Assembly (NCBI RefSeq): GCF_905171775.1
Contig: NC_053491.1
Span: 228,026,247 to 228,090,246, forward strand
Source of the DNA: Rana temporaria
Lineage: Eukaryota > Chordata > Amphibia > Anura > Ranidae
Direction: 5' to 3'
Length of the DNA: 64,000 bases
Made by a program: the position numbers and the translations under genes. Positions within the stretch are counted from its first letter, which is position 1. Each line of letters begins with the position of its first letter. Positions 1 through 10,941 of the stretch are shown in pieces. The notes under the pieces were generated by a model. The model saw only the letters and a list, made by a program, of their open reading frames with translations, searched no databases and was not told where the DNA came from.

Positions 1-236
1 CCAGAATTGCTATCCTCTGTTGTAGATTTGCTCAGATATGCATTTATTTCATATATAATAATATATTTTTTCAGTATCATAATTACCATGAATATGGAAA
101 TCTTTGGTCACAATAAATGCTACTTTCAAAAAAATCCATAACTAGAATTGTCTAATCTGCCCTCATGACTGACACTCCAATTCTCAATCTCCAAATTTCC
201 TAAAATGACTACACTACCCTTGAATTGGAGTAGAGT
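1..236. other. AT-rich stretch, nothing recognised
   Basis: No open reading frame, repeat terminus or RNA signature stands out. The sequence is AT-rich and looks like ordinary intergenic or intronic frog DNA ending at the TTAA of the next element. Confidence 0.5.
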
Positions 237-1238
237 TTAACCACTTAACGACCGCCGCACGCCTATATACGTCCGCACAATGGCACGGACAGGCACAAGG
301 GCGTATATATACGCCCTTGCCTTCTAGCGGGTGGGGGGTCCGATCGGGACCCCCTCCGCTGCGTGCGGCGGTCGGGTCCCCTCGGGGAGCGATCCAGGAC
401 GACGGCGCGGCTATTCGTTTATAGCCGCTCCGTCGCGATCGCTCCCCGGAGCTGAAGAACGGGGAGAGCCGTATGTAAACACGGCTTCCCCGTGCTTCAC
501 TGTGGCGGCGCATCGATCGAGTGATCCCTTATATAGGGAGACTCGATCGATGACGTCCATCCTACAGCCACACCCCCCTACAGTTGTAAACACACACACA
601 GTGATCCTTAACTCCTACAGCGCCCCCTGTGGTTAACTCCCAAACTGCAACTGTCATTTTCACAATAAACAATGCAATTTAAATGCATTTTTTGCTGTGA
701 AAATGACAATGGTCCCAAAAATGTGTCAAAATTGTCCGAAGTGTCCGCCATAATGTCGCAGTCACGAAAAAAATCGCTGATCGCCGGCAAAAGTAGTAAA
801 AAAAAATAATTAATAAAAATGCAATAAAACTATCCCCTATTTTGTAAACACTATAAATCTTGCGCAAACCAATCGATAAACGCTTATTGCGATTTTTTTT
901 ACCAAAAATAGGTAGAAGAATACGTATCGGCCTAAACTGAGGAAAAAAAAAATGTATATATGTTTTTGGGGGATTTTTATTATAGCAAAAAGTAAAAAAT
1001 ATTGAATTTTTTTCAAAATTGTCGCTCTATTTTTGTTTATAGCGCAAAAAATAAAAACCGCAGAGGTGATCAAATACCACCAAAAGAAAGCTCTATTTGT
1101 GGGGAAAAAAGGACGCCAATTTTGTTTGGGAGCCACGTCGCACGACCGCGCAATTGTCTGTTAAAGCGACGCAGTCCCGAATCGCAAAACCTGGCCTGGG
1201 CATTTAGCTGCAAAATGGTCCGGGGCTTAAGCGGATAA
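237..1238 (-). mobile_element. TTAA-ended ~1 kb MITE, copy 1
   Basis: A non-autonomous DNA element running opposite to the copy at 2662-3565. It opens with TTAACCACTTAACG and closes with a decayed AAGCGGATAA, the counterpart of AAGTGGTTAA. The GC-rich end (250-560) and the AT-rich end (600-1200) match the other copy in reverse order, including a small hairpin near 648-712 built on 'ctgtcattttcac'. No protein-coding potential is seen. Related copies or fragments lie at 16494-17575, 32311-32460, 32791-33222 and 56092-57119. Superfamily is uncertain: the constant TTAA suggests a piggyBac-type target. Confidence 0.75.
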
Positions 1239-1417
1239 ACAACTACATTTATTATTCCATATAGTATGTTATTCTATGTAGGTGTGTTTTACTGTAGCCT
1301 GTTTAGATTTTTTTGCTAGTTTTCTTAGCAATGTCTGATGATCTTGTCAGTACCTCTTGCTTGTTGCTGCAATCTGAGAACATCAAGAATGTTAGCATAG
1401 ATCATTTTGAGTGTTAA

Positions 1418-1566
1418 GCTGGATTCACACCTATGCATTTTAGTGCTTTTTGCATTTTGCAGATTTTCACTACAGAACATTTACCATTGTTTCCTATGGA
1501 ACACGTTCTGTAGTGCAAATCTGCAAAATGCAAAAAGCGTTAAAAACACATAGGTGTAAATCCAGT
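1418..1566. repeat. Small foldback MITE
   Basis: The left arm 'ctggattcacacctatgca' pairs with the right arm 'aggtgtaaatccag', and the inner arms around 'gcagattttcactacagaac' pair with 'gttctgtagtgcaaatctgc', giving an imperfect hairpin centred near 1492. A related element sits at 55346-55590. Confidence 0.65.
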
Positions 1567-1690
1567 CTAAGGCCTCATTTACACCTATGCAGGTTGCATA
1601 TTCCAGGTACATTTTGCGTTTTTTCAATACACATTTTTGATCCATTGAAGTCTAAGGAATAAAAAAACAAAAAAAAATCCCTGACCCTTT
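1567..1690. repeat. Half of a 'ttcacacctatgca' MITE
   Basis: The stretch 'cctcatttacacctatgcaggttgcat' and the following 'tttgatccattgaagtct' correspond to the reverse complement of the right half of the element at 55346-55590. It directly follows the small foldback, so two related elements are abutted or one is rearranged. Confidence 0.5.
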
Positions 1691-1699
1691 CCATAAAAT

Positions 1700-2640
1700 G
1701 CACTTTAGTAATTTTTGCTAGGCACTGTGCAGTGTTCCTATAACTCTGTAGTCAGTTATAGCCACTCCCAACACCCAGCCCTGTTGTTGTCGTGTACCTG
1801 GGTGTGTTTGAACCAGAATCTTCCTGGTCCCACAGCTGCAGCCTTACCTATTGTGCTACGGAGGAGATCTAGACTTTTGGAAATGTCCTTGCAATATTAA
1901 GCCTTACCTTGGACTCACTAGCCCCACCTGCTGCCAGCTGTGGACAATTTTCAATCAATGCAGTCCATAAATAGGAAGTGATGCTATCTCTCAGCGCCCG
2001 TTTGTGTGGATTAGCTCCCTGGGTGTTCTGACTGCTTGTGATCTTGATTATCGTGTTGAACTTCTGCCTGAATCCCTGACTACTCTCTAGCCTGCTGATT
2101 TTATACTTCACCGCCAGCTCGTGTATGACCTTTGCCTGCCTGACCACTCTCTGGATTTTGATTGTGTACCGTTTTGCCTGACCTGTTGCCAACCTAATCT
2201 GCCTGACTACGTTTTTCGCCTGAATCCTCAGCACACAAGTTCCACTTCGGAGACTACCTACCACAGGTACCTTACAGTTGTGCTCTGTATCAGTGTACAA
2301 GATGTTGCATGGTGTCCTGTACACATTAGTATGTATTCTTCTCTGCCTTTCTCTCGGCTCACCTCTCAACCCAACTCTCCTCCTGCCTCTCAATGCACAC
2401 CACTCTGCCAGACTTTCCCTTTAAAATCAGATGTGACTGGCTGTAGATAGGGAGAGTCAAGGGGTGTCAATCATCACTTTATCCCTGCTTTTAGGCTGAG
2501 GATGCTTCCAACACTCTCTATGAGGCTTGAAAGCCCCTGAGATACTTTGGTGCAAGAAGCTGAGTATCAGTTTGAGGATCCATCTGCAGCACATACGACA
2601 AGAAAGAAGAAACGACACAGTGGTCACACAACTTCTGATC
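1700..2640. other. Unclassified, possibly LTR-like stretch
   Basis: About 0.9 kb of mixed-composition DNA with no convincing ORF. Loosely repeated 'cctgactactctct' / 'cctgaccactctct' and 'gcctgcctga' blocks between 2060 and 2220 give a degenerate direct-repeat texture like that of some frog LTRs. I see no TG...CA pair or target duplication, so this is only a suggestion. Confidence 0.25.
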
Positions 2641-2661
2641 AAAGAAATTGGAAAACATACT

Positions 2662-3565
2662 TAACCACTTAAGCCCCGGACCATATTGCTGCCTAAAGAC
2701 CCAAGGGGTTTTTACAGTTCGGGACTGCGTCGTTTTAACAGACAATTGCGCGGTCGTGCGACGTGGCTCCCAAACAAAATTGGCGTCCTTTTTTCCCCAC
2801 AAATAGAGCTTTCTTTTGGTGGTATTTGATCACCTCTGCGGTTTTTATTTTTTGCGCTATAAACAAAAATAGAGCGACAGTTTTGAAAAAAAAAATTTCC
2901 TCAGTTTAGGCCGATACGTATTCTTCTACCTATTTTTGGTAAAAAAAAATCGCAATAATCGTTTATCGGTTGGTTTGCGCAAAATTTATAGCGTTTACAA
3001 AATAGGGGATAGTTTTTTTTTTTTACTACTAATGGCGGCGATCAGCGATTTTTTTCGTGACTGCGACATTATGGCGGACACATTTTTGGGACAATTGTCA
3101 TTCTCACAGCAAAAAATGCATTTAAATTGCATTGTTTATTGTGAAAATGACAGTTGCAGTTTGGGAGTTAACCACAGGGGGCGCTGTAGGAGTTAGGGTT
3201 TACTTTGTGTGTGTTTACTAGTGTAGGGGGGTGTGGCTGTAGGAATGACGTCATCGGTCGTGTCTTCCCTATAAAGGGAATGACGCGATCGATGCGCCGA
3301 CACAGTGAAGCACGGGGAAGCCGTGTTTACACACGGCTCTCCCCGTTTTTCAGCTCCGGGGAGCGATCGCGACGGAGCGGCTATAAACAAATAGCCGCGC
3401 CGTCGTCCCGGATCGCTCCCCGAGCGGACCCGATCTCCGCATGTACGGGGGGGTCCCGATCGGACCCCCCACCCACGTCTAGCAGAGGACGTACAGGTAC
3501 GTACATGTGCCTGTCCGTGCCATTCTGCTGACGTATATGTACATGAGGAGGTCGGGAAGTGGTTA
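2662..3565 (+). mobile_element. TTAA-ended ~0.9 kb MITE, copy 2
   Basis: Runs from TTAACCACTTAAGCCCC to GGGAAGTGGTTAA, inverted relative to copy 1. Both ends carry TTAA. The octamer AACATACT also lies immediately outside on both sides (2654-2661 and 3566-3573), which would be a perfect 8-bp duplication if the element is read as TAACCACTT...AAGTGGTTA. No transposase is encoded; the short ORFs inside are incidental. Confidence 0.8.
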
Positions 3566-3589
3566 AACATACTATTTAAATTTTTTAGA

Positions 3590-4240
3590 TAAACTGCATG
3601 TTTAACCAGTTAGTACGCTTTACCATGTTGTAGATTGCATATATTAGGTTCATAAATACCATGGCAGGCCACATGTCCTCAACATGGTGGGGTGGGTGCT
3701 TTGGGGCCCTGCCCCACCGCCCTAATGCACCTTGTCCCCATGTTGATGGGGATGAGAACCTCATCCCCACAGCCATGGCTGGCAGTTGTGGGGAGTCTGT
3801 GGGTATATGACCTGGTATGGTTCAGGAAGGGGCACTTGCTCGTCCCCCTCCTTTCCTGTCCTGTCAGGCTGCAAGCTTGGATTTTGGGGGGACCCCACGC
3901 CTTTTTAAAAGAAAAATTGCCGTGGGATTCACCTCCAAATCCATAGCAGACCCATTTTTCCTTTATTTTTTAACTGGCACTTTTTTATTATTATTATTCA
4001 GCTGTCATCTGGGAAACACATTTACAGTTGATGACTCATCAGTTGTTAAGGATGCCATTGCCAGCTTCTCAGTCCTGCCCCTTTAACAACAAGCTTACAC
4101 TGTGCCCTAATTGGGCAGTGCTCAGTGCATTTAATGGTGTTCGTCGGGGCGAACACCCTCCACATTCAGGTGTTCGGCGAACGGCCGAACGGGCAAATGT
4201 TTGGCCTGAACTCATGCTCGGGCCGAACCGTTTGCCCATT
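3590..4240. repeat. Divergent foldback-family copy (a)
   Basis: Carries the family's block of near-palindromic GC-rich sequence ('ccccatgttgatggggatgag', 'tttggggggaccccacgcc') and ends with a GTTCGGCGAACG-type terminal stretch near 4140-4240. It is the most diverged of five copies of the family seen here (others near 5738, 12930, 33223 and 60231). Boundaries are approximate. Confidence 0.55.
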
Positions 4241-4477
4241 CTTTTTTTTTTTTAATCCATTTTTTATTTATTTGTTTTTCTTATTTCATACATAAATATG
4301 CCTAATTGGCATCTGTTGCATTTCAATTGTCATAAATTGTACAACATTTTTACATTCCTCTTATGATCCACTATACGTCTCTATATTTTTATATCCCACC
4401 CCCCCTCTATCCTCTGCACTCTACATAGAGAATCTATCCATCACCAGTTTTGGTGGTGCGACACTCTCATCTCTCAA

Positions 4478-5679
4478 TCAGGAGTACCAAATCTCCTCAA
4501 ATTTACCTTCTGTTTTCCTTCTTTTGTAGGCCAGGTGTTCTCTACCCAACAATGAGTTAACATAAGCAATCCATTGCTTCCCTGTGGGGACCCCCGGGGC
4601 CATCCAATAACGTGCAACAAGTTTTCTTGCCAAATACAACAATCTTGTTATCATATAGTACTTTCCTTTTGTATACTCTCTAGGATCAATGGCCCCTAAC
4701 AAATATACTAAGGGATCCAATGGGACTGGTACCTGTGCCACTCTATTGATATACTGTGATACTTCCTCCCAATATCTGTGAAGCTTTGGGCATCTCCAAA
4801 TCAAGTGTATGAAGTCCCCCTGCTGAACCTTACACTTTGGGCACATAGGGGTCTCCCGTCTTCCCCATCTGTGTAGTTGTGGCGCTGTTCTGTAGGCCCT
4901 GTGTAAAATAAAGAGTTGCGACAATTTGTGCGATGCAGAAACAGACACCACCGGGACAGATTCAAGCGCCCTCTCCCACTGGTCTCCGTCTATCTCCCCA
5001 ATGTCTTCCACCCACTTCCTGCGGCTTCTATGGGAGGCATGGCTCTGAATTGTTGCTAACAATCCCTCATATATTTTTGTTATCAGTCCTCTCCGAGCTT
5101 CTGCCTGCAGAACCACCGTCATCAGGGGTGACGGTGGAGTCACACCAGTGATCGTGTTTGTTGTTGTTTCTGTAGAGCATGCCGGAGCTGGAGATACTGA
5201 TAGAAGCCCCGTGGGGCTAATTGGTATTCTCTACACAGTTGCTCGTAAGTTTTCAGTACCTCACCCTCATACAGCTGTGAAAAGAACCAAATTCCCCTCT
5301 TTTTCCAGGAGGTAGAGCCTACTAGATCCTGTAGCTCTGCATATCTAGGATTGTTTCATATTGGAGTGAATGGTAACACCCCTTCTGTCCCCACAGTCTT
5401 CCGCAGCACCCCCCATACCTTTCTGAGGAGGGTTCCTGTGGGTTCTGCCTGTGGCATACTGGGCAAGCCCATCTCAAGATGGGAGACTGCCTTTAATAAG
5501 GGAGCAGTACCAGTCACCAGGTTTCTATTTGGATCCTCTCTTTCTTCCCGTCCCCATCCCGCCAGCTGTTGTATCTGGGAGGCTAAAAAGTACGTTTTGG
5601 GGTGAGGTACCACTAGTCCCCCCCTATCTTTTCCATATTGTAAAGTGGTTAAGCTAATCCTGGCTACCTTTCTTAGCAA
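4478..5679 (-). pseudogene. 3' fragment of a Tx1-like L1 LINE (ORF2 C-terminus)
   Basis: Two minus-strand pieces in different frames (5679-5356 and 5143-4478) encode the end of a LINE ORF2. The upstream piece has the 'RGGLVVPHPKTYFLASQIQQ' block that follows the RT domain. The downstream piece has the C-terminal zinc knuckle (CPKCKVQQGDFIHLIWRCP, CxxC-x7-H-x4-C) and ends like the C-terminus of the LINE at 44377-47254. The endonuclease and RT core are missing, so the copy is 5'-truncated, and at least one frameshift separates the pieces. The T-rich tract at 4243-4262 marks the 3' end. It is a dead insertion; transcription would be towards lower coordinates. Confidence 0.8.
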
Positions 5680-5737
5680 TCAGCAATCCCTAGTATCTGC
5701 ACTTATGTGGTTTGTAGTTTTTATACTAGCATCTCTA

Positions 5738-7104
5738 TTAAGGATGAGCCGAACACCCCCCTGTTCGGTTCGCATCAGAACTTGCAAACACACCAAATGT
5801 TCGTGTAAACTTTAGAACCCTGTTAAAGTCTATGGGACTCGAACATTTGAAATCTAAAGTGTTAATTTTAAAGGCTAATATGCAAGTTATTGTCCTAAAA
5901 AGTGTTTGGGGACCTGGGTCCTGTCCCAGGAAACATGTATCAATGCAAAAAAAAGTTTTAAAAACGGCCGTTTTTTCAGGAGCAGTGAATTTAATAATGC
6001 TAAAAGTGAAACAATAAAAGTGTAATATTACTTTAAATTTCGTACCTAGGGGGGTGTAAAGTCAGCATGTGAAAAAGCGCATGGTTCCCGTACATAGAAC
6101 TGTCCCTGCACAAAGTGTCATTTCTGAAAGAAAAAAAGGCATTTAAAACCGGCTTTGCGGCTCTAATGAATTGTTGGCTCTGGCAATTACAGAGATGATT
6201 CATTCATAACAAAAAAAAAAAAAAAAGCTGGGGGTCCCCCCAAATTCCATTAACAGGCCCTTCAGGTCTGATATGGATATTAAGGGGAACCCCACCGTCA
6301 ATTAAAAAAAAATGACGTGGGGTTCCCCCCAAATATCCATACCAGGTCTGGTGTGGATTTTAAAATGACGTGGGGTTCCCCCCAAATATCCTTCAGGTCT
6401 GGTGTGGTTTTTAAGGGGAACTCCACCCCAAAAATCCACACCAGACCCTTATCCGAGCACGTTAACCTGGCCGGCTGCAGAAAAGAGGGGGGGACAGAGT
6501 GCGGCCCCCCCTCTCCTGAACCGCACCAGGCTACATGCCCTCAACATGGGGAGGATGTCCCCATGTTGATGGGGACAAGGGCCTCATCCCCACAACCCTT
6601 GCCCGGTGGTTGTGGGGGTTTGCGGGCGGGGGGCTTATCAGAATCTGGAAGACCCCTTTAACAAAGGGGACCCCCAGATCCTGCCCCCCCCTATGTGAAT
6701 TGGTAATGGGGTACACTGTACCTCTACCATTTCACGAAGGAAGTGTAAATAATAAAAAAAAACACACAGATACCGTAGAAAAAAATCCTTTATTAATAAA
6801 AAAATAAAAATCCAGCGATGTGAATCCACTCTCGGCCCGGCCCCCCGCTCCAACGTTCTCTTCTATCCAGCGACGGATGATCTCTCCAGCGACAGGTGAT
6901 CAGCGGTCCGGTCCAGCGATGAGAAGATTCATCCGTCCAGAGCGCAGCAGGCAGCTCCTCTCTCCGCTGGACACAGCCCAGCGGAATGACGCGCTGGAGC
7001 TGTGACATTTCTTATATAGGGGAAGCGGCCACCCGTCACGTGACCCCGCCCCCTCTGACGCACCCTCGTACGTCACTGGGAAAGACCGGGAAATACCGGG
7101 CTCC
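5738..7104 (+). mobile_element. Foldback-family arm (b)
   Basis: Starts at TAAGGATGAGCCGAACACC and runs collinearly with the reverse complement of 61384-60231 and with the left arm at 12930. It ends near 7100 at 'cgtacgtcactgggaaag', the centre of the palindrome in the copy at 60231. Only one arm is present. The inner part has repeated 'ccagcga' motifs (6810-6930). No coding capacity is seen. The second arm is absent; the next sequence is an unrelated MITE. Confidence 0.7.
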
Positions 7105-7382
7105 CTTGAAGGAGTTGTAAAGGCAGAAGTTTTTTTTAATCTTAATGCATTCTATGTATTAAGATAAAAAAAAGTCTGTGTGTAGCAGCCTCCCCAGCAC
7201 CTCCAATTTACTTTCCTGAACCCCTTCTCTCTCCAGCGATGTTCACAAGGGACCAGGAGTAGCAAAGAGGGACCCAAGAAGAAGAGGATCCGGGCTACTC
7301 TGTGAAAAACCAAGTGCACAGAGGAGGTAAGTAGAACAGGTTTGTTATTTAAAAAAAAACAAGACTTTACAATCACTTTAAC
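7105..7382. repeat. MITE with 'gttgtaaag' inverted ends
   Basis: Left end 'TTGAAGGAGTTGTAAAGGCAG' is an imperfect inverted match to the right end 'GACTTTACAATCACTTTAA'. The right end carries TTAA and the left a decayed TTGA, suggesting TTAA targeting. Non-coding. Confidence 0.5.
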
Positions 7383-7860
7383 ATTCTAAAAAGCTTTTCA
7401 AGTAAGCCAAATACTCCAAAAGTTTTCTCATGAAAAAATCATGTGCTTCTCCAAAATCAACAATCAGTTGGCATATTTCTATTCCTCTTTCTTAGTTCTT
7501 TTCAAGCATTTGCCTCAAAAAAAGATTTGGGCTGTCATTAACCTTCCAGCCCTAAACGTGCTTAGTAGTCTTCTAGCCCCATGTATATAATTTTAGAGAT
7601 TTGACTGTAATGCCAGATGGAATTTTATATGCAGAATTTAGCTTGTTCCTTTGTAGTTTGTAGTATTTCAGTATTGGGCAGAGAATACTAATATTCAATT
7701 CCATTGGCAATATTTTTTCACCCACATCATCCTAATAAGAGCATGGGCTTGTTTTTTTTTTTTTTAAACCACGTCAGACTCAACCATAGCAAGAGCCTTG
7801 CTCATGATTTCATTTATTCATAAATATTGTCTCTACTTCAGTTTCGCATCATTTGTGGTT
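7383..7860. other. Apparently unique sequence
   Basis: No ORF, repeat terminus or RNA signature is recognised in this AT-rich stretch, which precedes the 3' tail of the L2-type LINE. Confidence 0.4.
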
Positions 7861-7950
7861 ATGAATGAATGAAATGAATGAAAAACGTATAAAGCGCGGC
7901 GCATGCGAACTGAATCGCTTCTGGGCGCTAGTTGTTCGTGTCTCATGACA
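7861..7950 (-). repeat. 3' UTR and ATTC-repeat tail of the L2-type LINE
   Basis: Downstream of the ORF stop is a short 3' UTR ending, on the minus strand, in tandem ATTC/ATTTC units (plus-strand 'atgaatgaatgaaatgaatgaa', 7861-7883). Ending in a short tandem repeat instead of poly(A) is typical of the L2/CR1 group, and it marks a complete 3' end. Confidence 0.75.
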
Positions 7951-10941
7951 TCAAAAGAGCAGAGTTTTGATCCGTCTTCTGAAAGTCAGGTGGTTTTTCT
8001 CCAACCGAATGCTGGTTGGTAAAGCGTTCCATAGTCTAGGACCCTGAAAAGCAAACCTTCTTTCTCCTTTGGACTTGTATTTGGTTTTTGGTACCCTGAC
8101 CAGATTTTGGTCGGTGGATCGCAGAACGCGATTCGAATTGTGAGGTTCTATCTTGTCGCAAAGATATTGCGGAGCCTTCCCATGGATGCACTTATGTGTC
8201 AGGCAGAGTGCTTTAAATGCAATTCTGTCTTTTACTGGCAGCCAGTGAAGGGTTCTCAACGAAGGTGAGATTGATTCCCATTTTTTTTTCCCAGTCACCA
8301 GTCTGGCGGCCGTATTCTGAACGACTTGCAGACGGGAGATTTGGTACTTTGGGAGTCCGAGGTACAGGGCGTTAGCATAGTCCAGTCTGGAATTCACGAT
8401 TGTTCCCACCACGACTGCTACGTCTTCTTTGGGGATAAATGGAATAAGTCTGCGTAGTAGGCGCAACAGATGGTGCGCTCCGCTGACTACTGACCCTATT
8501 TGTGCGTCCATTGTCATGAAGGTGTCGAAGATGACCCCGAGACTTTTGACTTTGGAGCTAGGGGTGATGATTTGGCCCAGAATGGGCGGGGGTGTCCAGG
8601 TTGTTGCCAGTTGACTCTTTCGGCTGGCGTGAAATATAAGGAGTTCTGTTTTTGAACTGTTGAGTTTAAGATAACTCTTAGTCATCCAGTTTTCTATCAA
8701 AGAGAGACATTTCTCTAAACTGGGATGATGATCCTTTTTGTTGCAGATGCGAAAATACAGTTGCGTATCGTCTGCATAAGAGTGATAGAGTAGTTCTTGG
8801 CTACTGATAATATCAAAGAGAGGGCGAAGATAGATGTTGAAAAGCAGCGGTGACAGGGGGGATCCTTGGGGGACTCCACATGACACCGTGCGCTTTTCCG
8901 ACGTGAAACAACCCAATTTAACTGTTTGTGATCGGTTTTCAAGAAAGGAAGAAAACCATGGTAAATCACCTTCTGCGACTTCTGCTACCTTGGCTAGTCG
9001 CATCAGTAACAGTTTGTGGTCTACCGTGTCAAAGGCTGCGCTTAGGTCCAGCAGAACCAGGAGACAAGATTCTCCTTCGTCTGCGGCCTCGAGGGCATCG
9101 TCCCATATTTTGAGTAAGGCCGTTTCTGTCCCGTGTCCGGGACGGAAGCCTGATTGTAATGGATCCAGTAAATTGTGGGTATCTAGATGCTGTTGCAGCT
9201 GTTGTACCACTACTTTCTCCATTATCTTGGAGAGAACATTTAGGCCTGTTATGGGACGGCGGTGAGTTGGGTCCTTGGGATCCAGGTTAGGTTTTTTCAA
9301 GATGGGCTGGATTGTGCCCTCTTTCAACAGGGATGGCACTGTGCCTTCCTTAAATGACTGGTTTATAAGCTGTGTGATGGGTGGTGCCAGGATGTCGGCA
9401 CATTCCTTCAGCAGTTTGGTGGGGATGATATCATTGGGCGATGTGCTGTTCCTCAAAGCACCAATGATATTTTTTGTGGTATCGATGGAGATCGGTTCCA
9501 GAGTGAACTTTGTTGATTGTAGAGCGTTTCTGTGGGTGTTTTGTGGTTGATTGACGGTGGGGTTGAGGGGGGTATTATTTTGCATGATGCTTTCCCGGAT
9601 TCTTTCAATTTTGTTGATGAAGAAATCCGATAGTTCATTGCAGAACTCTTGGGTGTCTGAGTTGGGGACTTCAAGACTTCCTGGATTCATGGTCTGGGTG
9701 ACCATCTTGAAGAGTTCGCGGGGGCGGTTTAGGGCGCTGTTAATCGCCATAGAAAAATGATGTTTCTTGGCTTTGAAGATTTCTTTATGATATCGTGTTG
9801 TTATTGCCTTGTAGATGATGAGGTTATCCTCTGCAGGACTTCTTTTCCAGGCGGCTTCCGCCCTTCTGCGCTCTTGCTTCAGAAGCGACAGCTGGTTGTT
9901 GAACCAGCCGGACTTTCTTTTTCGGATGCAGGCTTTGCGTTTCGGTGCTACTAAATCGGCTGACTGTAGCAGGGCTGCGTTTATGGCATCCAGTGTATCT
10001 GCGGCTGTTTGATGTGGATGGATTGTTTTGATTCTGTTTCCCAAGGTAGATTTGAAGAGTTCCGAATGGAGCTTCTTCTGAGATCTAGCCCAGTGTATTG
10101 TCACCGGCTTGGGTGCTTTTATCACTGGGGGAATTTTGGAGATTATGAAATTAATTGCATGGTGGTCTGTCCATGGCAATGGTTCATTATCTAAAATGCT
10201 TATTTTCAGATTTTGTCTGAAAATTAGGTCGAGTGTGTGACCTGAAGCATGTGTTGGCCCGCATATAAGTTGCTGTAGCCCTAATCCCTCCAGGTGATCA
10301 ATGCAGGCGTCCGCAATGGGATCCTGTGCGGAGTTGGCCCACAGATTAAAGTCCCCGAGCAGCAAAAGGTGTTTGCTGTTAAGGGTATAAGTGGATATAA
10401 ACTCCGTTAATGATGGCAAAAACTGCGATTTTGGCCCAGGTGGCCTATAGCAGAGGAGAATGTGAACAGTCTCCTGGGGGGAAGTTTGAAGTTGAAGAGT
10501 AAGGGTTTCCATGAATGGAAGAGGATTTTGAAGGGCTGGCTTAGTGATTGTAATGCGATTCTTGTGAATCACCGCCAGGCCTCCTCCTCTTTGCCCTATT
10601 CTGTTTTCCGTTATAATGCGATAGTTTTCTGGCACCAATTCTCCGAGAATGGTGTTGCAGTCGTCTGAGAGCCAGCTTTCTGTAATAAAGAGGCAGTCTA
10701 GATCGTTTTGTAGTAAGAAATCGTGGATTTCTAATCGGTGTTTTACTGCCGATCTTGTGTTGATCAAAGCACATGATATGTGCTCGAGCTGGGTTAAAAA
10801 GTTAACATTTTTGATGGTCGATCGTCGATCGAATCTCAAAAGTTGCTCTATTTTTAAGGCCTTTTTGGTGACGGCTGGTAATGCTGTTGCGAATTGTCTC
10901 AGACCCCGAATAGAGTCCGCAGAGTATCGCAGATTAGCCAT
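7951..10941 (-). CDS. L2/CR1-type LINE ORF2: endonuclease-reverse transcriptase, 996 aa, uninterrupted
   Basis: This protein would nick chromosomal DNA and copy the LINE RNA into the site (target-primed reverse transcription). An N-terminal apurinic-type endonuclease is visible: NTRS at 61-64, TESW at 87-90, GDFN at 196-199 and TDHH at 258-261. A reverse transcriptase follows: DLSAAFDTVDH at 632-642, GVPQGSPLSPLLF at 689-701 and YADD at 722-725. The C-terminus (LWNALP...FRRRIKTLLF) is the usual end for L2/CR1 proteins. The start is supported by the decayed copy at 49639, whose reading begins at the equivalent methionine. No stop or frameshift is seen over 996 codons, which points to a recent insertion. 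No ORF1 is evident upstream. L2 is preferred over CR1 from the motif A wording and the ATTC tail, with moderate certainty. Confidence 0.92.
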   Translation of the reverse strand: MANLRYSADSIRGLRQFATALPAVTKKALKIEQLLRFDRRSTIKNVNFLTQLEHISCALINTRSAVKHRLEIHDFLLQNDLDCLFITESWLSDDCNTILGELVPENYRIITENRIGQRGGGLAVIHKNRITITKPALQNPLPFMETLTLQLQTSPQETVHILLCYRPPGPKSQFLPSLTEFISTYTLNSKHLLLLGDFNLWANSAQDPIADACIDHLEGLGLQQLICGPTHASGHTLDLIFRQNLKISILDNEPLPWTDHHAINFIISKIPPVIKAPKPVTIHWARSQKKLHSELFKSTLGNRIKTIHPHQTAADTLDAINAALLQSADLVAPKRKACIRKRKSGWFNNQLSLLKQERRRAEAAWKRSPAEDNLIIYKAITTRYHKEIFKAKKHHFSMAINSALNRPRELFKMVTQTMNPGSLEVPNSDTQEFCNELSDFFINKIERIRESIMQNNTPLNPTVNQPQNTHRNALQSTKFTLEPISIDTTKNIIGALRNSTSPNDIIPTKLLKECADILAPPITQLINQSFKEGTVPSLLKEGTIQPILKKPNLDPKDPTHRRPITGLNVLSKIMEKVVVQQLQQHLDTHNLLDPLQSGFRPGHGTETALLKIWDDALEAADEGESCLLVLLDLSAAFDTVDHKLLLMRLAKVAEVAEGDLPWFSSFLENRSQTVKLGCFTSEKRTVSCGVPQGSPLSPLLFNIYLRPLFDIISSQELLYHSYADDTQLYFRICNKKDHHPSLEKCLSLIENWMTKSYLKLNSSKTELLIFHASRKSQLATTWTPPPILGQIITPSSKVKSLGVIFDTFMTMDAQIGSVVSGAHHLLRLLRRLIPFIPKEDVAVVVGTIVNSRLDYANALYLGLPKYQISRLQVVQNTAARLVTGKKKWESISPSLRTLHWLPVKDRIAFKALCLTHKCIHGKAPQYLCDKIEPHNSNRVLRSTDQNLVRVPKTKYKSKGERRFAFQGPRLWNALPTSIRLEKNHLTFRRRIKTLLF

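Noticed and set aside
1869..2393. 174-codon minus-strand frame
   Set aside because: No domain or repeat-family motif, no conserved neighbour, and it falls in a repeat-like region.
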